From: JAUWKC01 sp035529895 | Lineage (GTDB): Bacteria > Planctomycetota > Phycisphaerae > Sedimentisphaerales > Anaerobacaceae | Reading direction: 5' to 3' | Assembly: GCA_035529895.1 (NCBI GenBank) | Contig: DATKVV010000084.1 | Span: 1 to 51,189, forward strand | DNA: 51,189 nucleotides | In this document: piece after piece, positions 17,590 through 24,988 of the stretch | How positions within the stretch are numbered: position 1 is the stretch's first letter | How the letters are laid out: each line of letters starts with the position of its first letter | The notes under the pieces: model-generated | Seen by the model: the letters and a program-made list of their open reading frames with translations, nothing else | The model's database searches: none | What the model was told of the DNA's origin: nothing | Position numbers and translations under genes: made by a program

Positions 17590-18333
17590 TTACCATTCTA
17601 TATTCCGGAGCAGGCGGGTTCTCTCATGATTTGTCATGTCGGGAGCCAGGGCGGTTACGGTAATATATCCGTCGATGAGAGAGGTTGTATCGGTAGGGGC
17701 GGATTCCGCACGGTGGAGGCCGCCGGCCAGTTTGTAGACGTTCTGTCCCTGCTCATTTTTCTGCTGGAGGTAGTATTCGTGGAGACCCTCGGTTGACTGA
17801 GGGACAACTCTTATGCCTTTTGGTTTGCCTTTTGATAACAGGGGTATATTGATATTGATAACATCGCCGCTCTTGAGGGGCATCAGCTTTTGGAGGATTG
17901 TGACGCAGTATTTTGCGGCACTTTCGAAATCCATGCTTTCCTCGAAGGCAAGACTCATGGCGACGGAGGGTATCTTCAGGAATGCGGCCTCCATAGCGGC
18001 GGCGACTGTACCGGAGTAGTAGACGTTGATGCCTATGTTGGCGCCGTTGTTGATGCCGGCGACAACGAGGTCGATGGGGCCTTCGTGGAGTTCCATGCAG
18101 GCGAGCTTGACACAGTCGGCGGGAGAGCCCTGGACGCTGTAGCCGGTGAAATGGCCGTTGATGTCAACCCTGTTGCAGGCCAAAGGCCCAAAAAAAGTGA
18201 CGCTGTGGCTGGCGCCGGACCGGCTCTCGGCGGGGGCGACAACCGTTACGTCTCCTATTTTGACGAGCTTCTTATAAATGGCGGCCAGGCCCGGTGCAAA
18301 AATGCCGTCATCGTTTGTTAATAATATTTTCAT
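17590..18333 (-). CDS. surE: 5'/3'-nucleotidase SurE
   Basis: SurE dephosphorylates nucleoside monophosphates and some polyphosphates and helps stationary-phase survival. The 247-residue protein begins MKILLTNDDGIFAPGL, with the metal-binding Asp8-Asp9 pair, and contains the metal/phosphate region VVAGINNGANIGINVYYSGT and GSPADCVKLA. The length is normal for the family. It is the first gene of a likely surE-ACT-PFL operon. A perfect 24-bp palindrome lies about 80 nt upstream in the region shared with the divergent nnrE. I am confident of the enzyme family. Confidence 0.96.
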   Translation of the reverse strand: MKILLTNDDGIFAPGLAAIYKKLVKIGDVTVVAPAESRSGASHSVTFFGPLACNRVDINGHFTGYSVQGSPADCVKLACMELHEGPIDLVVAGINNGANIGINVYYSGTVAAAMEAAFLKIPSVAMSLAFEESMDFESAAKYCVTILQKLMPLKSGDVININIPLLSKGKPKGIRVVPQSTEGLHEYYLQQKNEQGQNVYKLAGGLHRAESAPTDTTSLIDGYITVTALAPDMTNHERTRLLRNIEW

Positions 18334-18411
18334 TTATATTTGACTCCTCAAGCCAGGTCCTTCGCTTCGCTCAGGATTATGATGAGCCGGAGCAATTGTA
18401 ATTGGTCGCGT

Positions 18412-18435
18412 CAGATGTGTCAATTGACACATCTG
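18412..18435. promoter_or_regulatory. Perfect 24-bp palindrome between divergent surE and nnrE
   Basis: The half-site CAGATGTGTCAA is followed directly by its reverse complement, with no spacer. It lies 79 nt before surE and 107 nt before nnrE, the position of an operator for a dimeric regulator serving both genes. There is no T-run, so a terminator is unlikely. Confidence 0.5.
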
Positions 18436-18542
18436 GGGCATAACCTATAATGCGCAAGGGCCAGGAAAGTGTTCACTTGATTAACAGGGGCGAGTATAAA
18501 AAAAAGGAAGGATGTTTGTGGCGCAATTTATGAGGTCCGACT

Positions 18543-19247
18543 ATGGAGAAGTATGTGCGGGGTCGAGAGTGTGTTGTGATGAGTAGACAGGAGGTTCGGG
18601 CGGTTGATTCCTGGGCGATAAATGAGCTTGGCGTGCCGGGTGCGGTCTTGATGGAGAACGCGGGGCGAAGCTGCGCTGAGCTGATTAAGGAGAAACTGGC
18701 GGCTGTTGGCAGACCGAAGGTTTGTATATTCTGCGGGACAGGAAACAATGGCGGAGATGGATATGTTATTGCAAGGCATTTGCTGAGCGACGGATTCAGG
18801 GTTGCAGTGGTGATATGTGGGGAACGGGACAAAATCAGAGGCGATGCGAAGATAAACCTTCATATTCTCGAACGTTTGGGCCAGCCGATTGACCATTTGG
18901 ATTTGAGTGAAGGTGGTATAGCCGATAAGGTTAAGGCATTTGCGGGCGGTGCGGATATGCTGGTGGACGGTCTTTTCGGGACGGGATTGAGCGGGCAGTT
19001 GAGGGATGAATACAGAGAGCTGATAGAGAGCATCAATGCGCAGGGCCGCCCAATCCTTGCGGTGGACATACCATCGGGACTGGATTGTGATACGGGCGAA
19101 CCGCTTGGTGCGGCCATCAGGGCCAGATATACAGTGAGTTTTGTCGCGGTCAAGAAGGGATTTACATTGTCAGACAGGGCAGAGAAATATACGGGCGAGG
19201 TTTTTGTGGCCTCGATAGGTATTGAGCCGGGGCATCGGCAGGCCTGA
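18543..19247 (+). CDS. nnrE: NAD(P)H-hydrate epimerase (YjeF N-terminal domain)
   Basis: The enzyme epimerises damaged NADHX/NADPHX so that the dehydratase can repair them. The 234 residues cover only the YjeF_N domain; the kinase-like dehydratase domain often fused to it is absent. Key parts are VLMENAGRSCAEL, the glycine loop CGTGNNGGDGYVIARHL at about residue 60-76, DGLFGTGLSG and AVDIPSGLDCDTG. The ATG at 18543 is used; another in-frame ATG 12 codons later is also possible. Its stop abuts the stop of the convergent coiled-coil gene with no base between. Confidence 0.94.
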   Translation: MEKYVRGRECVVMSRQEVRAVDSWAINELGVPGAVLMENAGRSCAELIKEKLAAVGRPKVCIFCGTGNNGGDGYVIARHLLSDGFRVAVVICGERDKIRGDAKINLHILERLGQPIDHLDLSEGGIADKVKAFAGGADMLVDGLFGTGLSGQLRDEYRELIESINAQGRPILAVDIPSGLDCDTGEPLGAAIRARYTVSFVAVKKGFTLSDRAEKYTGEVFVASIGIEPGHRQA

Positions 19248-21062
19248 CTAAAAGGCGTCGGGTCTGCTTGACAATGCCTTATAACCGATAAAATAAAGGA
19301 ATCTTTCGGTGTTGAAGACAGGGACGCGCAAGTCCTGGGCCTGGTTCTGAACTTCCTCGTAGTGGGCGAGTTTTTTCAGAGAGGCCTCGTATTTTTCGGT
19401 TGCCATTGGGTCCTGCGCGACCTGTTCGACGGTAGGTTTCGGGAGAATCTGCGGGGGCCGGCCAAGAATGAGGAAGTCCGTGTCAACGGAGATGGAATCG
19501 GCGACCCTGCCGCCCCATTTCTCGACAAGGTTCTTTATTCTGTCGAAGGCGTCGTACTCGGTGGTTCCGTCGCCATTGAGGTCGAAGTCGCCAACAACTG
19601 CGAATAAGTTCGTTTTGTCACTATCCCAGATAAGATTCGCAACTATGTCATCCACTACAATAGGACTTCTTTTCTCCGAGCGGGTTACCCTCGCGGCCGA
19701 AACGTTCTTGCCGACGTCAAAGACCTCGATTTCGGCCTTGCCTTTGCCGTCTTTTGGGATAGGCATGCCCTTGTTGTAAACCGAGAAGGTCAAGCCCCGG
19801 AAAACGCGGTCGTCACTTCCGATATTCAGGTGCACTATGTGATTATCCACGAGCATTACCTTGCCGTCCGGTTTGTAGGCGGGGACGTTGCTATCGGGGG
19901 GGGGCATAACCGCCTGCACCTGGTTTTGGAGGTGGTTTATTCGCTCCTGAGCAGTTGCCAGTTTTGCGCCGGTTTCGAGCAAATCAGCCTCCATTTTAGC
20001 ATTGTCTGCTTTGGTCTGGTCCAGTTGGACCAAAAGAGTCTGGACGCGTTCGTCCGAGGTTTTTCTGAGCAGGTCCTGGAGCTCGTCATAATCGGTTTTA
20101 ATTTTGTAAACCTGTTTCTCAAGCTCGTCTTTCTTGGCCAGGAGCTCATCTTCTTTTTGTTGGGTTGCTGCTCTGAAGTCATCGTACTCGACGTGGAGTT
20201 TTTCAAGCTGGTTATTCAGGACACCGACCGTGTCTGCGGTGTTCTCGAGCGTTTCCTTGAGTCTTACGATTATTCGAATCAGTCCGGTGGTGTTGGGGTC
20301 GATCGTTCCCAAATCAATGTCCTGGCCGGGCGAGGGCGCTGAGGCATCCTGAAGGTTTTTCAAGACCTCCGGCGGGGTGGGGACGGCGAGCAGGCCGGCA
20401 ATTCGGCCGTTGGCGTCGTAAACGACTTTTATATCGAGAGGGCCGTTTTGGAATTCGCACGTGACGAAAACAACGTCGAGCCCCCCCTGTTTTTCGGTTC
20501 GCGAGCCTATTTGTTTCTTAAAGGCGCCCAACTGACCGACAACGGCTTGCCAAGTTTGCTGAAGTTTGTCCATGGGCAGCGCGTTTTTCATGTTTTCGTC
20601 AAATTGCTGTGCGGCGGCTGCGAACTGCTCCCTGGCGAGCAATTCGACGAATGGATTAGCGGGGGGTTCGGGCGCGGCTTTGCCTGCGCCGAACTTTTGT
20701 TTATCCAACAGGTCTATAGTTTCCTTAAATTTGTTGTCGACGCTCTCAACTTTGATTTCAGCCGAGGTTTTGGGCAGTGGGGCCCCGAGGATAAGCGATA
20801 CCATCTGGTCATGGTAGTCGACCATTTTGCCCAGATATGTCTCCTGCGTCTTTTTGGCTCCGACTATCTTTTGGATGTCTCGAAGCTGGGCCTGATTGGC
20901 CACCTCCGCAAGGTCTCTTTTCGACTCATTTGCCAGGGTTTTCTGTTTTTCGAATTGGGAATAGAAGATAATGGCGACGATTGTGGCGACAAGAAAAAGT
21001 GCTACAAAGGTTATCAAGGGATAAAGCAAAGCACTATTTTGCGTTCTTCTGACTGCAGGCAT
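19248..21062 (-). CDS. Membrane-anchored coiled-coil protein with BRCT-like C-terminus
   Basis: I do not recognise the whole protein (604 aa). It has a basic N-terminus and one transmembrane helix (LLYPLITFVALFLVATIVAII, about 11-31). A helical part follows, then a long coiled coil (about 270-390; DELLAKKDELEKQVYKIKTD). A beta region (VMLVDNHIVHLNIGSDDRVF) comes next. The end (about 490-600) resembles a BRCT domain: LFAVVGDFDLNGDG, RIKNLVEKWGGRVADSIS, TDFLILGRPP and VPVFNTERFLYFIGY. The GDFDLNGDG loop also looks EF-hand-like. The ATG at 21062 is chosen because GAGGAGG lies about 9 nt upstream; a longer start adds 11 residues. With positive residues before the helix, the bulk would face outward, odd for a BRCT fold. 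Confidence 0.65.
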   Translation of the reverse strand: MPAVRRTQNSALLYPLITFVALFLVATIVAIIFYSQFEKQKTLANESKRDLAEVANQAQLRDIQKIVGAKKTQETYLGKMVDYHDQMVSLILGAPLPKTSAEIKVESVDNKFKETIDLLDKQKFGAGKAAPEPPANPFVELLAREQFAAAAQQFDENMKNALPMDKLQQTWQAVVGQLGAFKKQIGSRTEKQGGLDVVFVTCEFQNGPLDIKVVYDANGRIAGLLAVPTPPEVLKNLQDASAPSPGQDIDLGTIDPNTTGLIRIIVRLKETLENTADTVGVLNNQLEKLHVEYDDFRAATQQKEDELLAKKDELEKQVYKIKTDYDELQDLLRKTSDERVQTLLVQLDQTKADNAKMEADLLETGAKLATAQERINHLQNQVQAVMPPPDSNVPAYKPDGKVMLVDNHIVHLNIGSDDRVFRGLTFSVYNKGMPIPKDGKGKAEIEVFDVGKNVSAARVTRSEKRSPIVVDDIVANLIWDSDKTNLFAVVGDFDLNGDGTTEYDAFDRIKNLVEKWGGRVADSISVDTDFLILGRPPQILPKPTVEQVAQDPMATEKYEASLKKLAHYEEVQNQAQDLRVPVFNTERFLYFIGYKALSSRPDAF

Positions 21063-21247
21063 CCTAAAGACCTCCTCAGAAATATCGGGAAACACACATA
21101 TTAGGGCCTATGATTAATATATTATCGCCTGAAAGGTGCTGTAAGTCAACAAAAAAAATGGGCTTATGGCCGTTTTACGTGGGAAACGGGCATTATTCGC
21201 ACGGTTGCAGGTTTGATTCGCATGTAATAGCGTTAAAAAGCGAGGTC

Positions 21248-21931
21248 TCAAAGTCTCTCAAGCAGGTCAGGTATCCGGCTGATTTTGCGGATTATATGCA
21301 GTGCAGCGGCGCCGGGTTGGTCGGACGATTCTGTGTGTAAGCGGGCCGGCCGGACTATCTGTATGGTCAGCAAGCCCAGGTTATTCGGTGCGATAAAATC
21401 TTTTTTTTCGTTGTCGGCGATATAAGCTGCGGTCTCGGGCGGCACATTTAAGGCCTCAATCAGCCTTTGAAAACCTGCCGGTGAGGGCTTCCAAAACTCG
21501 CGCCCGAGCTGTTCGGTGTAGATTATGGTTTTGAAATATTTCTCGATTCCGAGGGCATGGACTTTTAATTGCTGGGCGGGTAGGAAGCCGTCGGTCAGCA
21601 GGGCTAAGGTATATTTGCGGCTGAGCCGGTCGAGAACATTTTTGCTGTCGGCGGGGAGGGTTATCTTTGGGACGTGATTGCGATAGACTTTGACCAATTC
21701 CCGGATGAGTTTTTCGTCATAATCTATGCCGAGCCGGTCGAGGGCAGCGTTGAATGTTTTTGTTCGGTTTCCGGCTGTGAACTCCTTCCATAGGCAGTCG
21801 AAGATGCCCCTGGCATTGGGCGTTTCGGGCAGGTCAGCGAGAAAATCGGCTACGGAGGCAAGACCGCTTTTACAATAGTCGATTTCGTCGTAAAGCGTGT
21901 CATCCAAATCAAAAACAACTGTCTTTATCAT
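21248..21931 (-). CDS. HAD-superfamily hydrolase (phosphatase-like)
   Basis: This is a 227-residue haloacid-dehalogenase-type phosphatase. Motif I is VVFDLDDTLYDE at the N-terminus with both aspartates, motif II is ALLTDG, the conserved lysine region is FWKPSPAGFQ and motif IV is YIADNEKKDF. A helical cap lies between motifs I and II, as in the phosphoglycolate-phosphatase-like or YjjG-like groups. The substrate cannot be told. The start MIKTVVFD at 21931 is used because it puts motif I in the normal place; an upstream extension has no homology feel. It diverges from rluB across about 130 nt. Confidence 0.88.
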   Translation of the reverse strand: MIKTVVFDLDDTLYDEIDYCKSGLASVADFLADLPETPNARGIFDCLWKEFTAGNRTKTFNAALDRLGIDYDEKLIRELVKVYRNHVPKITLPADSKNVLDRLSRKYTLALLTDGFLPAQQLKVHALGIEKYFKTIIYTEQLGREFWKPSPAGFQRLIEALNVPPETAAYIADNEKKDFIAPNNLGLLTIQIVRPARLHTESSDQPGAAALHIIRKISRIPDLLERL

Positions 21932-22059
21932 AATATCGTATTGCGTAAGAAACGAGCTACATACTATTCGGGTATCGTGATATAATGTTATGTGTTGTAG
22001 CTTCAAATGTCGATGTAAAAATTGCGAATTTGTCGAACAGGAAGGCTGGCTCCGCAAGT

Positions 22060-22809
22060 ATGGCTGAACAACGATTGCAGAAGGTTTTGGCGGCCGCGGG
22101 CGTCGATTCTCGCAGAAAGTGCGAAGAGCTCATACTCAGCGGCGCGGTGCGCGTCAACGGCAAAGTTGTGGATGAGCTGCCGGCTTTTGTTGACCCCCAA
22201 AGGGACACCATAACCGTAGACGGCAAGAAGATTCGCGCGGAGCGAAAGGTATATTTTCTTTTGAACAAGCCGAACGGTGTGATTTGTACGAGTTCCGACC
22301 CACAAGGCAGGGTCAGAGCCATAGATATCGTGCGTGCACGTGAACGCATTTTTTGCGTGGGCAGGCTGGATGCCGATACGACCGGTTTGATTATCCTCAC
22401 TAACGACACGGAGCTGGCCAACAGGCTGACGCATCCGCGATATGGCGTGCCGAAGACCTATGTTGCTGCGGTCAGAGGGGAAATTGCGGGTCAGACCATC
22501 GAAAAACTAAAAGCCGGAGTGTGGCTGTCGGAAGGCAGGACCGGAAAGGCCTCGGTAAAGGTGCTGAAGCGAAGTCATAAGGAATCGTTAATAGAAATGA
22601 CGATTCGGGAGGGGCTAAACCGGCAGGTTCGCAGGATGCTGGCGAAGGTGGGGCTGCCGGTAAAATCGTTAAAGAGGACGCGAATCGGCAGGCTCGATGT
22701 TCGGGGGCTTGGCGTAGGTAAATTCAGAGCGTTGACCGAGCCGGAAGTGGAGTATTTGAAGAAAGCAACCGCCGAGTCGCCATCAACAAGCACCAGGCGT
22801 TCGCAGTAG
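22060..22809 (+). CDS. rluB: 23S rRNA pseudouridine synthase, RsuA/RluB family
   Basis: The enzyme isomerises a uridine of ribosomal RNA. The 250 residues begin with an S4 RNA-binding domain (MAEQRLQKVLAAAGVDSRRK, residues 1-60). The catalytic domain has GRLDADTTGLIILTND with nucleophile Asp104, then KTYVAAVRG and the C-terminal NRQVRRMLAKVGLPVKSLKR. I use the ATG at 22060 because the S4 domain starts there; a longer frame from 21985 adds 25 residues without family match. AGGAAGG lies about 15 nt upstream. Within the family RluB (23S U2605) is most likely, but RluE/RluF/RsuA specificity cannot be excluded. Confidence 0.9.
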   Translation: MAEQRLQKVLAAAGVDSRRKCEELILSGAVRVNGKVVDELPAFVDPQRDTITVDGKKIRAERKVYFLLNKPNGVICTSSDPQGRVRAIDIVRARERIFCVGRLDADTTGLIILTNDTELANRLTHPRYGVPKTYVAAVRGEIAGQTIEKLKAGVWLSEGRTGKASVKVLKRSHKESLIEMTIREGLNRQVRRMLAKVGLPVKSLKRTRIGRLDVRGLGVGKFRALTEPEVEYLKKATAESPSTSTRRSQ

Positions 22810-22827
22810 TTGTTCAGTTTTTCGGCG

Positions 22828-24288
22828 CTACTGCTTTTCCGTTGGTTTGCTTTTGACGTAGGTCGATAGGGTTTGGGCGGCGATTTTTTGGCCGATGGGG
22901 GTCCAGTGCTGGTCGTGGGTATAATAGACCTGTGAGCCTTTGAGGATTTCTTCGCGGAGCGGCTCGGTAAGGCTTACGAATTCGATTGACTCGGCCCGGC
23001 AGAATTCTTCAGTCACGGATTCGTGGATTTGCAGGCGGGGAACAAGGATGTCCATCAGTTCTTTGGCGGCGGGCAGCCGTTTCTCTTTCAAGGCCATAAA
23101 CGCGCGCAGCTTTTCGGCGGGCAGTACGTCCCTGACGAGGGGCAAGAGCACGTGCGGCTTGTCAGGGGCATACACGAGAATGAGACGGACATTGTTTTCG
23201 CTGCACATATTGTGGATTTTCCGTAGTTTGGCAAGAAGTGCCTGGCAACCTCCGGATTCAAGGAGCTCATCTTTTGTTACGAAGTGGCTCAGCAATCTCT
23301 TTAGCTTAAAGGCATAATATTTGGCGCCGGATCCATCAGGTACGGGCAGAGGCAGCCAGGATACGGCATAAAGTGGGTCAGAAGGTGTGTATTGCGGATT
23401 GGGAGCGGCCTGTTTGCTGAACCGCCCGGCGTTGACGGGGCCGAGCGAGCGAATCAAGGCGCTCTTTATGGCCTGGCGAAGGGGAGAAGTCCTAAAGAGG
23501 TTTTCGAGCGTCCGGCCATTTTTGTGTTTGTCAGGGACAAAGTTGGAGCCGCGAAAATCGTTTCCCTCATAAATCATGCAGACGACCGTTTTTGGAGAGA
23601 GCTGAAGACCGAATTTCTTCAGGGTTTCGAGGTAAGTGACCGGGCTGCCGCCCGACATTCCGAGGTTGTAGACGGTCAGATTGGTTCTTTGAGCGAAGAT
23701 GACAGGCCAGGCCTGTTCGTCGGAGACGTGAGAGCCTTCCGTGAAGGAGTCGCCCAGCGCTACGAGGTCATATTTTTGCAGGTCGGTTTTATTGCGAAAG
23801 CCCCTTTTGTCAACGGTGAGCGCGTAGGGTACATCCGGGTAACCGGGGGCGGTGCCTGGGTAGGAGAAGGCGGTGGCAGGGACATCTTTGTTGATGCCCC
23901 GGTCTATCGTGTTGGGCGCGCGATGGTAGTAGCTTCTGCTTCCGATGTATCGCTGGTGCTGGACCACACGCAGGAAGATATCGACAATCAGAATTGCAAA
24001 GACTATAGAGACGGAGAGGGCTACAGTCTTGAAAAGCCTCTCTCTTTTTTCCTTTTGACTTCTTACTTTCTTGCCCGACCAGATACCTTTAATGATAAGC
24101 AAACTCACAGGGATTAGCAGTATCAGTGTAGTAGTCTGCTCAATGGTGTACCTGCCCAGCAGGATGTCTCTCTGCTGGGCGACATTGTAGGCAAGGTCGC
24201 AGGGCTTTGCCCACAAGAGCACGTTCACGGATATTACGATTAAGGCGGCAATCCGCTTTACGAGTTTGTTTTTTTCGTTTTCGGTCAT
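22828..24288 (-). CDS. Membrane-anchored SGNH hydrolase / O-acyltransferase-like protein
   Basis: The 486 residues have three N-terminal transmembrane helices (IAALIVISVNVLLW, TTTLILLIPVSLLIIKGIW, TVALSVSIVFAILIVDIFL) and a periplasmic SGNH domain. Block I is LVALGDSFTEG with the nucleophile Ser, block III is IYEGNDF and the last block is THDQHWTPIGQ, where the D-x-H spacing resembles AlgJ/AlgX-type O-acetyltransferases rather than classic GDSL lipases. The likely job is adding or removing an acyl group on an exported glycan. The start at 24288 is chosen over an upstream extension that overlaps the previous gene. It is last in the carbamoyltransferase operon, 26 nt after the DUF5989 gene. Confidence 0.82.
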   Translation of the reverse strand: MTENEKNKLVKRIAALIVISVNVLLWAKPCDLAYNVAQQRDILLGRYTIEQTTTLILLIPVSLLIIKGIWSGKKVRSQKEKRERLFKTVALSVSIVFAILIVDIFLRVVQHQRYIGSRSYYHRAPNTIDRGINKDVPATAFSYPGTAPGYPDVPYALTVDKRGFRNKTDLQKYDLVALGDSFTEGSHVSDEQAWPVIFAQRTNLTVYNLGMSGGSPVTYLETLKKFGLQLSPKTVVCMIYEGNDFRGSNFVPDKHKNGRTLENLFRTSPLRQAIKSALIRSLGPVNAGRFSKQAAPNPQYTPSDPLYAVSWLPLPVPDGSGAKYYAFKLKRLLSHFVTKDELLESGGCQALLAKLRKIHNMCSENNVRLILVYAPDKPHVLLPLVRDVLPAEKLRAFMALKEKRLPAAKELMDILVPRLQIHESVTEEFCRAESIEFVSLTEPLREEILKGSQVYYTHDQHWTPIGQKIAAQTLSTYVKSKPTEKQ

Positions 24289-24314
24289 AACAGGCCCCGG
24301 TGTCAGCCGGCGAT

Positions 24315-24524
24315 TTAGAACAGTGGGTAAATGAACGGTGCTATGGCGGTGCCGCTGAGCAGTACGAGCAGGCCCAAAAGAAGAAGCACAATCAGTATGG
24401 GCAGCAGCCACCACTTCTTGTTGTGTTTGACAAAGCACCAGAATTCCGAGAGGAGGGACGGGCGCTGCTTTTGAGCGAGGTCGCTGAATTCCACGGTTTT
24501 TTGGGCTTGAGTTTTTTCAGGCAT
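24315..24524 (-). CDS. DUF5989-family small membrane protein
   Basis: A 69-residue protein of the DUF5989 type: a short polar N-terminus, then RPSLLSEFWCFVKHNKKWW and a single transmembrane helix (LLPILIVLLLLGLLVLL) ending AIAPFIYPLF. This pattern is strongly conserved in members next to carbamoyltransferases and SxtJ-like proteins, as here. The start at 24524 has GGAGAG about 6 nt upstream. It probably anchors or assembles the modification complex at the membrane; this is inferred from context only. Confidence 0.85.
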   Translation of the reverse strand: MPEKTQAQKTVEFSDLAQKQRPSLLSEFWCFVKHNKKWWLLPILIVLLLLGLLVLLSGTAIAPFIYPLF

Positions 24525-24540
24525 TATTCTCTCCAATTCT

Positions 24541-24960
24541 TTAAAACTGGCGGAAGTATCGTTCCGGGTCATTATGCGGATGGTGAGGCAGCCAATAGGT
24601 TTTCGCGTCCGCGTCGCGCTTTCGGCGAAGGGGGTCGCGGCCAATCAAACGAAAGAAGAACGCGAGCGGCGTTATCAGCAGAAAATAGAAAGACGCCATC
24701 AACAGGAAACTGACCACGACGCCGATGGGTGCGGTAATGAGCGTGAGGCCCAGATAGATGAATCGGGTCACTTTGAGAGAAATCAGGCTGGAAAGAAAAA
24801 TGACAAGGCCGATGAGAAAGATGAGTGAGGCCCATTGAATGGCAAGTCCTTTGAGCAGGTGAAGCAGCAAAGCGATAACAGAAGTCGCAATAAGCGAAAT
24901 GCGGCCGAAGTTGCGAAGTTCTTTGTGGGTGACGTGCCATTTTATTTCCATCAGTGACAT
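24541..24960 (-). CDS. SxtJ-like membrane protein
   Basis: A 139-residue protein resembling the SxtJ family, named from the saxitoxin cluster, where it also sits beside a carbamoyltransferase. It begins with HVTHKELRNFGRISLIATSV and has three to four hydrophobic helices. It ends with the family's typical tail: FFRLIGRDPLRRKRD, then YWLPHHPHNDPERYFRQF. Its biochemical role is not known; a membrane platform or partner for the carbamoyltransferase is plausible. AAGGAAA lies 8-9 nt before the first ATG. It starts 28 nt after the carbamoyltransferase stop. Confidence 0.87.
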   Translation of the reverse strand: MSLMEIKWHVTHKELRNFGRISLIATSVIALLLHLLKGLAIQWASLIFLIGLVIFLSSLISLKVTRFIYLGLTLITAPIGVVVSFLLMASFYFLLITPLAFFFRLIGRDPLRRKRDADAKTYWLPHHPHNDPERYFRQF

Positions 24961-24988
24961 TTGCGACGTTTCCTTTTTGTCAAAAGCT

